Source of the DNA: Christensenella sp. UBA5327
GTDB lineage: Bacteria > Bacillota > Clostridia > Christensenellales > Aristaeellaceae
NCBI GenBank assembly: GCA_002411105.1
Contig: DHQX01000034.1
Location: 1 to 64,000, forward strand
Direction: 5' to 3'
Length of the DNA stretch: 64,000 nucleotides
In this document: in pieces, positions 43,473 through 53,941 of the stretch
How positions within the stretch are numbered: the first letter of the stretch is position 1
How the letters are laid out: every line of letters begins with the position of its first letter
Program-made: the position numbers and the translations under genes
Notes under the pieces: model-generated
The model's input: only the letters and a program-made list of their open reading frames with translations
What the model was told of the DNA's origin: nothing
Database searches by the model: none

Positions 43473-45581
43473 TTGCAAGCTAAGCCAAAACTCGTTATCG
43501 TTGAATCCCCCGCCAAGGCCAGGAGCGTGGCCAAGTTTCTGGGGCGGGGCTATAAGGTGACCGCTTCCCAGGGCCATGTGCGGGACCTGCCCAAGAGCCA
43601 GTTCGGCATCGACCCGGATGACAACTTCGCCATGAAGTACATCACCATCCGGGGGCGAGGGGATATCCTGGCGGACCTGCGCAAGCAGGTGAAGGGCGCT
43701 TCCAAGGTGCTGTTGGCCACTGACCCTGACCGGGAGGGGGAGGCCATCTCCTGGCACCTGGCCCAGGCGCTGGGGCTTGACCAGAAGGCGCCCATCCGCA
43801 TTGAGTTTAACGAGATCACAAAGCCGGCAGTCCAGGCGGCGGTGAAGGCTGCCCGCACCATTGATATGGACCGGGTGGATGCCCAGCAGGCCCGCCGTGC
43901 CCTTGACCGGGTGGTGGGCTACAAGATCAGCCCCCTTTTGTGGGCCAAGGTGAAAAAAGGCCTTTCAGCCGGGCGAGTGCAGAGCGTTGCTGTGCGCATG
44001 GTGGCTGACCGGGAGCAGGAGATTGACGCATTTATCCCTGAAGAGTACTGGGAGGTGTCGGCGGGTTTTGAAACCGGCGGCAGGAAGCTCAAGGAGCCGC
44101 TGCGGGCGAAGCTGTCCACCCTCTCCGGGAAAAAGGCTGCCATCACCGATAAAAAAGGCGCGGACAAAGCGGTGAAGCTCATCAAGGGCACCGGGTTTAC
44201 CATCACCTCCGTCAAGAAAAAACAGCGCAGAAAGAGCCCTGCGCCGCCCTTTACCACCTCCACCCTCCAGCAGGAGGCGAGCCGGAAGCTGAACTTCACC
44301 TCCTCCCGCACCATGCAGGTGGTGCAGGTGCTGTATGAGGGGATTGACCTGGGGCCGGAAGGCACCCAGGGCCTGGTCACCTATATCAGGACCGATGCAG
44401 TCCGGGTCAGCGAGCAGGCCCTGGCCTCGGTCAGGGAGCAGATCAAGGCTGACTGGGGGAAGGAGTATCTTCCCAAGGAGCCTAAGGCCTACAAAAGCGG
44501 CAGGCGCGCCCAGGATGCCCATGAGGCCATCCGGCCAACCGATGTGAGCCGGACGCCTGACAAAATCAAGCCTAAGCTTACCAGGGAGCAGTGGCAGCTC
44601 TACCGCCTTATTTATAACCGTTTCATGGCCAGCCAGATGAACGAGGCGCTGTTTGACACCGTGACCGCAGAGATCACAGGCGAAGGCGTCGGCCTGCGCT
44701 ACTATGGCGAGCACAAGGTGTTTGCCGGGTTTACCGCCCTTTATGAAGAGGGCTCGGACAACGGCGAGGCCCAGAAATCCGTGGTGCTGCCCGACTTTAA
44801 GGAGGGTGCCAAGGTAGAAATCCTGGATGTGGAGGCGCTCCAGCGCTTCACCCAGCCGCCTGCCCGGTACACCGAGGCTTCCCTCATCCAGGCGCTGGAA
44901 GAAAAGGGCATCGGGCGCCCCTCCACCTATGCGCCCACCATCGGCACCATTGTGGGGCGCGGCTATGTCAGCCGAGAGAACAAGCGGCTTTTTCCCACAG
45001 AGCTGGGCAAGATGGTCAGCGACATCATGATGCAGTATTTTGAGCCCATCATGGACCTGGATTTCACCGCCGAGATGGAAAACCGCCTGGACGCGGTGGA
45101 GGAGGGCAAGGAGCCCTGGACCCAGGTGCTTTCCGGCTTTTATCCGGACTTCATCAAGATGGTGGAGAATGCGGAAGCCACCCTTGAAAAGATCGAGATT
45201 CCAGACGAGGAGTCCGACATTCCCTGCGATGAGTGCGGGGCGATGATGGTGTACAAAATGGGGCGCTATGGGCGCTTTCTGGCCTGTCCCCGTTTCCCGG
45301 AGTGCCGGCACACCAAGCCCATCATCACCTATATCAAGGCACCCTGCCCCACCTGCGGCGCCAGGCTTCAGGAAAAAACCACCCGCAAGGGCCGCAAGTT
45401 CTACGGCTGCGAACGCTATCCGGAGTGTGACTTCACCTCTTGGGAGTTGGTGGATGAAAAACCCTGTCCCCGCTGCAAAAGCCATATGACCGTGAAGCGC
45501 AAGAAGAGCGGCGCCACGCGCCTGTGCGCCAACCCCAACTGCCGCTATCATGAGCCCATTGAGGAGACCGGTGAAGACTAA
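43473..45581 (+). CDS. topA: DNA topoisomerase I
   Basis: Type IA topoisomerase that relaxes negative supercoils. The 702-residue protein has the Toprim domain (LVIVESPAKARSV, then TDPDREGEAISWHL) and the catalytic tyrosine in TYIRTDAVRVS (about residue 305). Three C-terminal four-cysteine zinc motifs start at about 585, 625 and 665. The start is TTG 43473 with TGGAGG upstream. Its 3' end overlaps trmFO by 11 bases. Confidence 0.97.
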   Translation: MQAKPKLVIVESPAKARSVAKFLGRGYKVTASQGHVRDLPKSQFGIDPDDNFAMKYITIRGRGDILADLRKQVKGASKVLLATDPDREGEAISWHLAQALGLDQKAPIRIEFNEITKPAVQAAVKAARTIDMDRVDAQQARRALDRVVGYKISPLLWAKVKKGLSAGRVQSVAVRMVADREQEIDAFIPEEYWEVSAGFETGGRKLKEPLRAKLSTLSGKKAAITDKKGADKAVKLIKGTGFTITSVKKKQRRKSPAPPFTTSTLQQEASRKLNFTSSRTMQVVQVLYEGIDLGPEGTQGLVTYIRTDAVRVSEQALASVREQIKADWGKEYLPKEPKAYKSGRRAQDAHEAIRPTDVSRTPDKIKPKLTREQWQLYRLIYNRFMASQMNEALFDTVTAEITGEGVGLRYYGEHKVFAGFTALYEEGSDNGEAQKSVVLPDFKEGAKVEILDVEALQRFTQPPARYTEASLIQALEEKGIGRPSTYAPTIGTIVGRGYVSRENKRLFPTELGKMVSDIMMQYFEPIMDLDFTAEMENRLDAVEEGKEPWTQVLSGFYPDFIKMVENAEATLEKIEIPDEESDIPCDECGAMMVYKMGRYGRFLACPRFPECRHTKPIITYIKAPCPTCGARLQEKTTRKGRKFYGCERYPECDFTSWELVDEKPCPRCKSHMTVKRKKSGATRLCANPNCRYHEPIEETGED

Positions 45582-46890
45582 TGGGCCTGTCACCGTGCTG
45601 GGCGCGGGGCTGGCGGGGAGCGAGGCGGCCTGGCAGCTGGCCAGCCGCGGCGTTCAGGTCCAGCTGGTAGACATGAAACCCAGGCATAAAACCCCCGCCC
45701 ATGAGACGGACGGCTTTGCAGAACTGGTGTGCAGCAACTCGCTTAAAAGCGACCGGCTGCAAAATGCCTCGGGCCTGCTCAAAGAGGAAATGCGCCGCCT
45801 GGGATCCCTGGTGATCCAGGCCGCAGACCATGCCCGTGTGCCTGCCGGGGGTGCCCTGGCGGTGGACCGGGATATTTTTTCTGGCCATATCACTGAAAAA
45901 CTGAAAGAGCATCCGCAGATCAGCATTGAGTCCCGGTTGGTGGAGGCCATCCCTGGAGAGCCGGCAATCATCGCCACCGGCCCCTTGACGGCGGGCAGGC
46001 TGGGCGATGAGATAGCAAAGCTGTCGGGTACTCTCCACTTTTTTGACGCAGCGGCGCCCATTGTGACCGCAGAAAGCGTCGATATGACGGTCGCCTTCCG
46101 GCAATCCCGCTATGACCGCGGGGATGATTATGTCAACTGTCCCCTTGATGAGGCGGAGTACAATGCCTTTATCGATGCCCTTTTGGAGGCACAGTCAGCC
46201 CCTGTCCACGGCTTTGAAGAAGGGCTGCTGTTTGAGGGTTGCATGCCCATTGAATCCATCGCCAGGCGGGGGCGAATGGCCCCGGCTTTTGGTCCCATGA
46301 AGCCGGTTGGGCTCACAGACCCCCGCACGGGCAGGATGCCCTTTGCTGTGGTACAATTGCGCCAGGATGATGCGGCAGGGACGCTCTACAACCTGGTGGG
46401 CTTTCAGACCCGGCTCAAGTTTCCGGAGCAAAAGCGGGTGTTCGGGATGATCCCCGGGCTGGGAAACGCCGAGTTTGCACGCTTTGGCGTAATGCACCGC
46501 AACACTTTTTTGCACAGCCCAGGTTTTTTGGACAGGTTTTTTGCGGTGAGGGAACGGAAGACGCTTTACTTCGCAGGGCAGATGACCGGCGTGGAGGGCT
46601 ATGTGGAGAGCGCGGCCTCAGGGCTTGCGGCGGGGCTTTCCATGTATGCCAGGCTCCATGAACTGCCAGAGGCCGGGCTGCCTGAGAGCAGCGCCATTGC
46701 CTCTTTGGGGCGCTACATCGCCGCCGATAACCGGCACTTCCAGCCCATGAACATCAACTTTGGCATCATGCAGCCCTTGCCCCAGCGCGTCAAAGGCAAG
46801 GAGAAGCGCTACCTGGCGCTGTCAGAGCGCGCGCTTTCCGATATTGACCACTTCATTTCATCCAGGCCGGAGCTGTTTGACCGGCAGTAA
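45571..46890 (+). CDS. trmFO: Methylenetetrahydrofolate-tRNA-(uracil-5-)-methyltransferase TrmFO
   Basis: TrmFO makes ribothymidine at U54 of tRNAs using methylene-THF and FADH2. The 439-residue protein begins with the FAD-binding [18 protein letters not shown], has the [14 protein letters not shown] motif, and near the end [13 protein letters not shown]. The GTG start at 45571 lies just after GAGGAG inside the topA end. The position matches the classic topA-trmFO-hslVU order of Firmicutes. Confidence 0.96.
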   Translation: MKTNGPVTVLGAGLAGSEAAWQLASRGVQVQLVDMKPRHKTPAHETDGFAELVCSNSLKSDRLQNASGLLKEEMRRLGSLVIQAADHARVPAGGALAVDRDIFSGHITEKLKEHPQISIESRLVEAIPGEPAIIATGPLTAGRLGDEIAKLSGTLHFFDAAAPIVTAESVDMTVAFRQSRYDRGDDYVNCPLDEAEYNAFIDALLEAQSAPVHGFEEGLLFEGCMPIESIARRGRMAPAFGPMKPVGLTDPRTGRMPFAVVQLRQDDAAGTLYNLVGFQTRLKFPEQKRVFGMIPGLGNAEFARFGVMHRNTFLHSPGFLDRFFAVRERKTLYFAGQMTGVEGYVESAASGLAAGLSMYARLHELPEAGLPESSAIASLGRYIAADNRHFQPMNINFGIMQPLPQRVKGKEKRYLALSERALSDIDHFISSRPELFDRQ

Positions 46891-46901
46891 AAGGAGGAGC
46901 C

Positions 46902-47435
46902 ATGGCGTTTAAGGGAACCACCATCTGCGCGGTCAAGCGGGACGGCCATGTGGCCATCGCCGGCGATGGCCAGGTGACGATGGGGGAGAACACCATCTTT
47001 AAAAGCACCGCCAGGAAGGTGCGGCGCATCTATAACGACCAGGTGGTGATTGGCTTTGCCGGCTCAGTGGCCGATGCCTTCACCCTGAGCGACCGCTTTG
47101 AGGAAAAGCTTCAGCAGGCCGGCGGCAACCTGGAGCGGGCGGCTGTGAACCTGGCCCAGGAATGGCGCGGGGACAAGGTGCTCCGCCAGCTACAGGCCCT
47201 CATGATCGCTGCCAATGACAGCCAGATGCTGATGATTTCAGGCACCGGCGAGGTGATAGACCCGGATGACGGGGTCTGCGCCATTGGCTCCGGCGGCAAT
47301 TACGCCCTGGCCGCCGCCCGGGCACTGGTGCAAAACACCCAGCTGCCGGCGCGGGAGATTGCCGAAAAGGCATTGCGCATCGCCGCTTCCATCTGCGTGT
47401 TTACCAACGACAACATCACCGTGGAGGACGTATGA
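46902..47435 (+). CDS. hslV: ATP-dependent protease peptidase subunit HslV (ClpQ)
   Basis: HslV is the proteolytic dodecamer of the HslUV complex. The 177-residue protein carries a short propeptide, MAFKG, before [19 protein letters not shown]; the catalytic N-terminal threonine should be Thr6 after processing. [15 protein letters not shown] is conserved. AGGAGG precedes the ATG. No xerC/codV recombinase lies between trmFO and hslV, unlike in Bacillus. Confidence 0.96.
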   Translation: MAFKGTTICAVKRDGHVAIAGDGQVTMGENTIFKSTARKVRRIYNDQVVIGFAGSVADAFTLSDRFEEKLQQAGGNLERAAVNLAQEWRGDKVLRQLQALMIAANDSQMLMISGTGEVIDPDDGVCAIGSGGNYALAAARALVQNTQLPAREIAEKALRIAASICVFTNDNITVEDV

Positions 47436-48802
47436 CGAAAATTGCGCTGACCCCGCGGGAAACCGTGCGGGAGCTGGACCGCTATATCATCGGGCAGACG
47501 GAGGCCAAGCGCCAGGTGGCCATTGCCCTTCGCAACCGCTACCGCCGCGCCCAGGTGGAGGAACCCCTGCGGGATGAGATCTTCCCCAAAAACATCCTGA
47601 TGATTGGCCCCACGGGCGTGGGCAAGACCGAGATCGCCCGCCGCCTGGCGAAGCTGGTGAACGCGCCCTTTGTGAAGGTGGAGGCCACCAAGTTCACTGA
47701 GGTGGGCTATGTGGGGCGTGATGTGGAGAGCATCATCCGTGACCTGGTGGAAAACGCCATCCGCATGGTGAAGCAGGAGCACCAGGACCGGGTGCGCCTC
47801 AGGGCTGAGGTGCTGGCGGAAGACCGCCTGGTGCAGCTGCTGGCCGACCCGCCCAAGCAGGCCTCAAACCCCATTGACATCCTGCTACGGGGCAGGCAAA
47901 AGGAGCCGGAGCAGAGCGAGGAGGAGCGCCAGCGCCTCACCTCAAGGCGCGGGGATCTGCTCACCCAGCTTAGGGAAGGACAACTGGAAGACCGGGAGTT
48001 GGAGATCGAGGTGGAGGAAACCGCCCCGCAGCTGGAGGTGGGGGGTTCTTCCATTAACATCGGCGATATGATGGGCGGCATGATGCCCAAGCGCATGAAG
48101 CTGCGCCGGGTGAAGGTGAAGGAGGCCCGCCGCATCCTGGTTGAGGAAGAGGCCCAGAAGCTGATCGACATGGATGCTGTCAAGGAGGAGGCCATCAAGC
48201 GGGCTGAGCAGGACGGCATCGTTTTCATCGACGAGATTGACAAGATTGCCGGCCGCTCCATCGGCGGCGCAGGCCCTGATGTCTCCCGGGAGGGGGTGCA
48301 GCGGGATATTCTGCCGATTGTTGAGGGCAGCGTGGTGAACACCAAGCACGGCAGCGTGCGCACGGATTTCATGCTCTTTATCGCTGCCGGCGCCTTCCAC
48401 GTGGCCAAGGTGACCGATCTGATCCCGGAGCTGCAGGGGCGATTCCCTGTGCAGGTGCAGCTTAAGAGCCTGACCAAGGAGGACTTTGTCCGCATCCTGA
48501 GCCAGCCGGACAACGCGCTGACGCTGCAGTATTCTGCGCTGCTGGCGGTGGATAAGGTGCGCCTCACCTTTGATGAGGACGCCCTGGAGGCCATCGCCCA
48601 GGCCGCCTGCAACATGAACGACGCGGGGGAGAACATCGGCGCCAGGCGTCTGCACGCCGTGTTTGAGGATTTGCTGGAAGATATCTCCTTTAACGCCAGC
48701 GGGGGTGAGATGCCCGAGGTGGAGATGAAAATCACCGGGCAATATGTCAGGGAGCATGTGAAAGCCGCCAAGGAGAGCGACCTGCACAAGTATATCCTAT
48801 AA
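47432..48802 (+). CDS. hslU: ATP-dependent protease ATPase subunit HslU (ClpY)
   Basis: HslU unfolds substrates and feeds them to HslV. The 456-residue AAA+ protein has [17 protein letters not shown] as Walker [14 protein letters not shown] as Walker B, a Glu/Arg-rich I-domain (about 110-235), and the C-terminal tail LHKYIL that inserts into HslV. It overlaps hslV by ATGA. The usual codY gene does not follow; instead a reverse DNA glycosylase gene overlaps its last 6 bases. Confidence 0.97.
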   Translation: MTKIALTPRETVRELDRYIIGQTEAKRQVAIALRNRYRRAQVEEPLRDEIFPKNILMIGPTGVGKTEIARRLAKLVNAPFVKVEATKFTEVGYVGRDVESIIRDLVENAIRMVKQEHQDRVRLRAEVLAEDRLVQLLADPPKQASNPIDILLRGRQKEPEQSEEERQRLTSRRGDLLTQLREGQLEDRELEIEVEETAPQLEVGGSSINIGDMMGGMMPKRMKLRRVKVKEARRILVEEEAQKLIDMDAVKEEAIKRAEQDGIVFIDEIDKIAGRSIGGAGPDVSREGVQRDILPIVEGSVVNTKHGSVRTDFMLFIAAGAFHVAKVTDLIPELQGRFPVQVQLKSLTKEDFVRILSQPDNALTLQYSALLAVDKVRLTFDEDALEAIAQAACNMNDAGENIGARRLHAVFEDLLEDISFNASGGEMPEVEMKITGQYVREHVKAAKESDLHKYIL

Positions 48803-49282
48803 GAAATTTCTGATGACGCCCCAGGAGGCAATCAGCTGGGGCAGGCGCCAGGCCGCATTGGCGGCGCTGGTGGAGGGCAGCGCAAGGGCCGGGATATCCG
48901 GCTTGGGCGCTGCCCTTTTCTCATAGAGCCTGGTCGCTGTGCCGCCGTTTAGCAGGATGACCCGGATGCCTGTTGCTGCGATGATATCAGCAATGGGGTT
49001 TACCTGCGCGTTTTTGATGGAGAGATCGCTGGAGCCTGTGATCTCACAGCTGGCGATCACATCCCACAGCGCAATGCGGTGTTTTTCAAGCAGGCGCTGC
49101 TTGCTGACAAGGTCAGCCGGCAGTTCTTCTTCAAGCAGTGCCGCAAGCACTTGCCAGAAGCGGTTTTGCGGATGCCCATAATAAAAGCCCTCCGCCCGGG
49201 AGCGCACTGAAGGAAAAGAGCCAAGAATCAGAACCCGGCTGTTGCGGCTGATAAAGGGCGGGAAGGGGTGGGCGATGGGCAT
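48797..49282 (-). CDS. DNA-deoxyinosine (hypoxanthine) glycosylase
   Basis: The 161-residue protein belongs to the uracil-DNA glycosylase superfamily. [20 protein letters not shown], continuing into QNRFW, is the hallmark of the hypoxanthine-DNA glycosylase branch (family 6). [20 protein letters not shown] and [10 protein letters not shown] complete the active site. It should remove deaminated adenine from DNA. AAAGGA lies 7 bases before ATG 49282. Its stop overlaps that of hslU tail to tail by 6 bases. Confidence 0.9.
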   Translation of the reverse strand: MPIAHPFPPFISRNSRVLILGSFPSVRSRAEGFYYGHPQNRFWQVLAALLEEELPADLVSKQRLLEKHRIALWDVIASCEITGSSDLSIKNAQVNPIADIIAATGIRVILLNGGTATRLYEKRAAPKPDIPALALPSTSAANAAWRLPQLIASWGVIRNFL

Positions 49283-49346
49283 GGCCTGTTCCTTTCATCA
49301 TGGCAGTGAGACAAGTATATCAAACCCGGATTCGGCGGGCAATTTC

Positions 49347-49375
49347 TTGCCCGCCGGGTATGCCCATGGTATAAT
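49347..49375 (+). promoter_or_regulatory. Promoter of secA
   Basis: TTGCCC (49347-49352) and TATAAT (49370-49375) with a 17-base spacer and a TGG extended -10. It also shows that the reading frame's extension back to 49242 is not used. Confidence 0.85.
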
Positions 49376-49403
49376 CCTTAAGGCTACTGCCAAAGGAGAC
49401 TTT

Positions 49404-52112
49404 ATGTTAAACAAGCTGAAGGAACTGTTTGGGATGGGAACAGAGGCGCAGCTCAAGCCGCTGCGCAAGCAGGCGGATGAGATAGAGCTGCTGGAGCCCA
49501 CCTATGAAAAGATGACCGATGACCAGCTCAAGGCGCAGACCGCGCTGTTCAAGGAGCGCTATGCCAAAGGCGAGACGCTGGATGACCTGCTGCCCGAGGC
49601 TTTTGCGGTGGTCAGGGAGGCCTCAAGGCGAACCCTTGGCCTGAGGCCCTTCAATGTGCAGCTCATCGGCGGCATTGTGCTGCATCAGGGGCGCATCGCT
49701 GAGATGAAAACCGGTGAGGGCAAGACCCTCACCGCCTGCCTGCCGGCCTACCTCAACGCCCTCACCGGCCAGGGCGTGCATATCGTGACTGTCAATGACT
49801 ACCTGGCCAAGTTCCAGGGAGAGGACATGGGCAAGCTCTTTCGCTTCCTGGGGATGACGGTGGGGGTGATCGTCCATGACCTGGACAACGACCAGCGTCG
49901 GGCTGCCTATGCCTGTGACATCACCTATGGCACCAACAACGAGATGGGATTTGACTACCTGCGTGACAACATGGTGATCTATGAGAAGGAGCGGGTGCAG
50001 CGGGGGCACATTTACGCGATTGTGGACGAGGTGGACTCCATCCTCATCGACGAGGCGAGAACGCCGCTGATCATCTCAGGCCAGGGCGAGAAATCCACCG
50101 ACCTGTATGAGCGGGCTGATCGTTTTGTGAGCAGGCTCAGGGCAGAAAGCGACTACACTGTGGAGGAGAAGGAGCGCACGGCGGTCTTCACCGAGGAGGG
50201 CACGCGCAAGGCTGAACAGGCCTTCTCCATCGACAACCTCTCAGACCCCGAGAACAACGAGCTGAACCACCACCTGATCCAGGCGCTGAAGGCCAATGCG
50301 CTGTTTAAGCGGGACGTGGACTATGTGGTGCAAAACGGCGAAGTGGTGATCGTGGATGAATTCACCGGCCGCCTGATGGTTGGGCGCCGCTATTCTGACG
50401 GCCTGCACCAGGCCATCGAGGCCAAGGAGCATGTGCAGGTGGAGCGGGAGAGCAAGACCCTGGCCACCATCACCTTCCAGAACTATTTCCGCATGTATAA
50501 AAAACTCTCCGGCATGACCGGCACCGCCAAGACCGAGGAGGAGGAGTTCCAGGGCATTTATGCCCTGGACGTGGTGCAGGTGCCCACCAACATGCCCATG
50601 ATCCGCCAGGATTTAAATGACATGGTCTACCGGGGCGTGAAAGGGAAATATGGTGCCGTGGTGGATGAGATTGAGGCCCGGCACAAAACCGGACAACCGC
50701 TGCTTGTGGGCACGATCTCCGTTGAGGTATCGGAGCTGCTCAGCACCATGCTCAGCCGCCGGGGCGTGTCCCACGAGGTGCTCAATGCCAAGCACCATGC
50801 CCGGGAGGCCTCCATTGTTGCCCAGGCCGGACACTTTGGCGCGGTGACCATCGCCACCAACATGGCTGGCCGCGGCACCGACATTCTGCTGGGCGGCAAC
50901 CCGGATTATCTGGCCCGTCGCACACTCCGCCAGGAGGAAGTGCCCGAGGAGATCATTGAGGAAGCCTCCGGCCGCAGCGAACAGGTGAGTGAAGAAGTGC
51001 TGGAAGTGCGAAAGCGCTATAACCAGCTGAAGGAAGAGTATAAAAAAACCACCGATGTGGAGCATGACAAGGTGGTGGCTCTGGGCGGCCTGCACATCAT
51101 CGGCACCGAGCGGCATGAGAGCCGCCGCATTGATAACCAGCTGCGCGGCCGCGCCGGGCGCCAGGGCGACCCGGGCTCCAGCCAGTTTTTCATCTCCCTG
51201 GAGGATGACCTGATGCGCCTGTTTGGCGGGGAGCGGATTGAGCCCCTCATCGCCAAGATGGGCATGGATGAGAACGAGCCGCTGGCCGCCGGCATGCTCA
51301 CCAAGCAGATCGAAAACGCCCAGAAGCGCATTGAAAGCCGCAACTATGAGATCAGAAAACACGTGCTGCAGTACGACGACGTGATGAACCAGCAGCGCGA
51401 GGTGATCTACCGCCAGCGCGGCCAGGTGCTGGAAGGTGAGGATATGCAGGGCGCCATCACCGGCATGGTGGATAAACTGCTGGAGGAGGCGGTGACCCGT
51501 TTTTGCGCCGGGGAGAACAAGGACTGGGATGTTCCGGGGCTTGCGGAGTATGTGGAGCGGCTGTGCATCCCCCACGGGACGATCAAGGCCAACCAGGATG
51601 CCATCGCGGGCTTTGACAAGGAGGGGCTGACCGCCTTCCTGAGAAAGACAGCCGCGGATTTCTATTTCAAGCGGGAACAGGAGATCGGGGCTCTGGGCAT
51701 TGACATGCGGGAGCTGGAGCGTTCAGTGCTCCTGCGCTCGGTTGACACCCGGTGGATGGATCACATCGACGCCATGGACCAGCTGCGGGACGGCATCGGG
51801 CTGAGGGCCTATGCCCAGCGCAACCCGGTCAACGAGTATAAATTGGAGAGCTATGACATGTTTGACGAGATGTCCCGGCTCATCCAGGAGGACACGGTGC
51901 GTCAGCTCTTCCAGCTGCGCATCCAGCGCGCGCCTGAGCGCCGCCAGGTGGCCAGACCCATGGCCGAGGGCACTGCCACAGGGGCCGGCGCCAAGGGCAG
52001 CCAGCCGGTGGTGAAAAAACCGGGTGAGAAAGTGGGCCGCAACAGCCCCTGTCCCTGTGGCAGCGGGAAAAAGTACAAGCACTGCCATGGCATGGCCGGG
52101 CGGACCGAATAA
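49404..52112 (+). CDS. secA: Preprotein translocase ATPase SecA
   Basis: SecA drives protein export through SecYEG. The 902-residue protein shows [12 protein letters not shown] (Walker A), [17 protein letters not shown] (Walker B), [29 protein letters not shown], and the C-terminal zinc-binding [14 protein letters not shown] that binds SecB or ribosomes in other species. ATG 49404 has AAAGGAG upstream. It heads the unit continuing into prfB, the DUF1461 gene and tsaD. Confidence 0.98.
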   Translation: MLNKLKELFGMGTEAQLKPLRKQADEIELLEPTYEKMTDDQLKAQTALFKERYAKGETLDDLLPEAFAVVREASRRTLGLRPFNVQLIGGIVLHQGRIAEMKTGEGKTLTACLPAYLNALTGQGVHIVTVNDYLAKFQGEDMGKLFRFLGMTVGVIVHDLDNDQRRAAYACDITYGTNNEMGFDYLRDNMVIYEKERVQRGHIYAIVDEVDSILIDEARTPLIISGQGEKSTDLYERADRFVSRLRAESDYTVEEKERTAVFTEEGTRKAEQAFSIDNLSDPENNELNHHLIQALKANALFKRDVDYVVQNGEVVIVDEFTGRLMVGRRYSDGLHQAIEAKEHVQVERESKTLATITFQNYFRMYKKLSGMTGTAKTEEEEFQGIYALDVVQVPTNMPMIRQDLNDMVYRGVKGKYGAVVDEIEARHKTGQPLLVGTISVEVSELLSTMLSRRGVSHEVLNAKHHAREASIVAQAGHFGAVTIATNMAGRGTDILLGGNPDYLARRTLRQEEVPEEIIEEASGRSEQVSEEVLEVRKRYNQLKEEYKKTTDVEHDKVVALGGLHIIGTERHESRRIDNQLRGRAGRQGDPGSSQFFISLEDDLMRLFGGERIEPLIAKMGMDENEPLAAGMLTKQIENAQKRIESRNYEIRKHVLQYDDVMNQQREVIYRQRGQVLEGEDMQGAITGMVDKLLEEAVTRFCAGENKDWDVPGLAEYVERLCIPHGTIKANQDAIAGFDKEGLTAFLRKTAADFYFKREQEIGALGIDMRELERSVLLRSVDTRWMDHIDAMDQLRDGIGLRAYAQRNPVNEYKLESYDMFDEMSRLIQEDTVRQLFQLRIQRAPERRQVARPMAEGTATGAGAKGSQPVVKKPGEKVGRNSPCPCGSGKKYKHCHGMAGRTE

Positions 52113-52127
52113 GGGAACAACAGACAG

Positions 52128-53228
52128 ATGATCATTTTGCTAGAGGATATCAAACTGCGCCTGGAGGCGCTGAAAAACCAGCTGGAGGAGATCCGCGGCG
52201 GCCTGCACATCGAGCAGATGCAGCGGGAGCTGGTGGAGTTGAAAGAGGAGATGGGCGCCCCTGGCTTCTGGGATGACCTGGAGCGCTCCACCCAGGTGAA
52301 CAAGCGCATTGCGGCCATTGAGAACAAAATCGGCCATTTTGAGGACCTGGTAAACCAGCGGGAAGACCTGGAAGTGATGGTTGAGCTGGCCCAGGAGGAA
52401 AACGACGAAAGCACCGCCAATGAGGTGACCCAGGAGTTGGACGCCCTTGCTGAAAAGGCCGAGGCCCTGGCCCTTGAAACCCTGATGCGGGGAGACTATG
52501 ACCAGTCAAACGCGGTGCTCTCCCTCCACGCCGGGGCTGGCGGCACTGAGGCCCAGGACTGGACCAGCATGCTCTACCGCATGTACACCCGCTATTGCGA
52601 GCGGATGGGGTTCAAGGTGACGGTGCTGGACTATCTGGATGGTGACGAGGCGGGGGTCAAGTCGGTCACCTTTGAGGTGGACGGTGACAACGCCTATGGT
52701 TACCTGCGCGGCGAAAAGGGCGTGCACCGGCTGGTGCGCATCAGCCCCTTTGATTCAAACGCCAGGCGGCACACCTCCTTTTCCTCCCTGGACGTGGCCC
52801 CGATGCTGGAGGAAGCCGGGGCCATTGAGATCAACATGGAAGAGGTGCGGGTGGACACCTACCGCTCAACCGGCGCTGGCGGCCAGCATGTCAACAAGAC
52901 TGACTCTGCCGTGCGCATGACCCACATGCCCACCGGCATCGTGGTGTCCTGCCAGAATGAGCGCTCCCAGGTGCAAAACCGGGAGATGTGCATGCGCATG
53001 CTGCGTTCAAAGCTCCTGGAGTTGCGCGAGCGGGAGAAGGAGGAGCAGATGGCCCAGATCAAGGGCGAGATGAAGAAGATCGAGTGGGGCAGCCAGATTC
53101 GCTCCTACGTGTTCCAGCCCTATACCATGGTCAAAGACCATCGCACGGGCTTTGAGTCCGGCAATATTGACGACGTGATGAACGGCAACCTGGACGGCTT
53201 TGTCACCGCGTATCTGAAAATGCAATGA
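52128..53228 (+). CDS. prfB: Peptide chain release factor 2
   Basis: RF2 ends translation at UGA and UAA. The 366-residue protein has SPF (206-208) in RISPFDSNARRHTSF, the stop-codon-reading tripeptide, and GGQ (251-253) in STGAGGQHVNKTDS for peptide release. The gene is a single open frame. At codons 23-27, where most bacteria have the CTTTGA programmed +1 frameshift, it reads CGC GGC GGC CTG CAC, so the autoregulatory shift is absent. The DUF1461 gene overlaps it by ATGA. Confidence 0.97.
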   Translation: MIILLEDIKLRLEALKNQLEEIRGGLHIEQMQRELVELKEEMGAPGFWDDLERSTQVNKRIAAIENKIGHFEDLVNQREDLEVMVELAQEENDESTANEVTQELDALAEKAEALALETLMRGDYDQSNAVLSLHAGAGGTEAQDWTSMLYRMYTRYCERMGFKVTVLDYLDGDEAGVKSVTFEVDGDNAYGYLRGEKGVHRLVRISPFDSNARRHTSFSSLDVAPMLEEAGAIEINMEEVRVDTYRSTGAGGQHVNKTDSAVRMTHMPTGIVVSCQNERSQVQNREMCMRMLRSKLLELREREKEEQMAQIKGEMKKIEWGSQIRSYVFQPYTMVKDHRTGFESGNIDDVMNGNLDGFVTAYLKMQ

Positions 53229-53941
53229 TCCCCGCCAGAAAGAAGAAAAGGGCAGCCTGGATGTTGGGGCTGATGATTTTCATTGGCCTGATTGCCTATA
53301 CGGCCTGGGCTTTCACAGCGCCTGCCTACCGGGCTGATGCGCTGGTGGCCGGTTTTGCGCGTTTTGGGGATTTGGATGCGGCCGGGATTTCGGAAAAAGA
53401 CCTGCAGAGGGTGGGTGAAGGCCTCGCTGGCTACCTGCGGGGGGACAATGCCACACCTCAGGTGCAGGTGACGCGGCATGGCCTGGCCCAGGATGCCTTT
53501 TCTGAGCGGGAGGTCCGCCACATGCCCGATGTGAAGCGGCTGACCGATTGGGGCAGGTTTATCTGGCGCATCGGCCTGGTAGCGGTGGCTTTGCTGGGGG
53601 CTGATGCCCTGCGCGCGGCCAGTGACAAGGATGGGGATTACCCCAACATCGCGGGCAAGGCCATGCTGGCAGCGGGGCTTGTGTTTTTGGGGCTGATGGC
53701 CCTTTTTGTGGTGTGGGCATTGGCTGACTTCACGGGCCTGTTTTATCAGCTGCACCACTGGCTTTTCCCCAATGACCTGTGGCAATTGGACCCCATGCAT
53801 CACCTGATGATTCAGCTGATGCCGGAGGGTTTTTTTGTGGATTATGCCCTGGCAGCCATCAAGCGCCTGGCCTGGCTGCTGCTGGTGTTTCCGGCGGCGA
53901 TCATATTGCTGCGCTTGCCCAAGGCGAAGGGGGCAGCATGA
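53225..53941 (+). CDS. TIGR01906/DUF1461 family integral membrane protein
   Basis: The 238-residue protein has hydrophobic helices at about 12-32, 112-130, 143-168 and 213-232, with a loop FPNDLWQLDP then MPEGFFVDYAL. That loop matches the conserved core (FPNDLWLLDP...FPEGFF) of the DUF1461 family, which is common in Firmicutes and of unknown function. It sits between prfB and tsaD, linked to both by ATGA overlaps. Confidence 0.83.
   Translation: MIPARKKKRAAWMLGLMIFIGLIAYTAWAFTAPAYRADALVAGFARFGDLDAAGISEKDLQRVGEGLAGYLRGDNATPQVQVTRHGLAQDAFSEREVRHMPDVKRLTDWGRFIWRIGLVAVALLGADALRAASDKDGDYPNIAGKAMLAAGLVFLGLMALFVVWALADFTGLFYQLHHWLFPNDLWQLDPMHHLMIQLMPEGFFVDYALAAIKRLAWLLLVFPAAIILLRLPKAKGAA

Noticed and set aside
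43965..45593. 542-codon open frame on the reverse strand across topA
   Set aside because: It is antisense to a certain topA. Its translation is low-complexity His/Gly/Leu-rich sequence, as expected from GC-rich codon shadows, and has no ribosome site or family motif.
47707..48831. 374-codon reverse frame across hslU
   Set aside because: Serine/arginine-rich shadow of hslU; no independent support.
49242..49403. Longer SecA starting at 49242
   Set aside because: It would include the promoter and the reverse glycosylase start; the family N-terminus ([14 protein letters not shown]) and ribosome site are at 49404.
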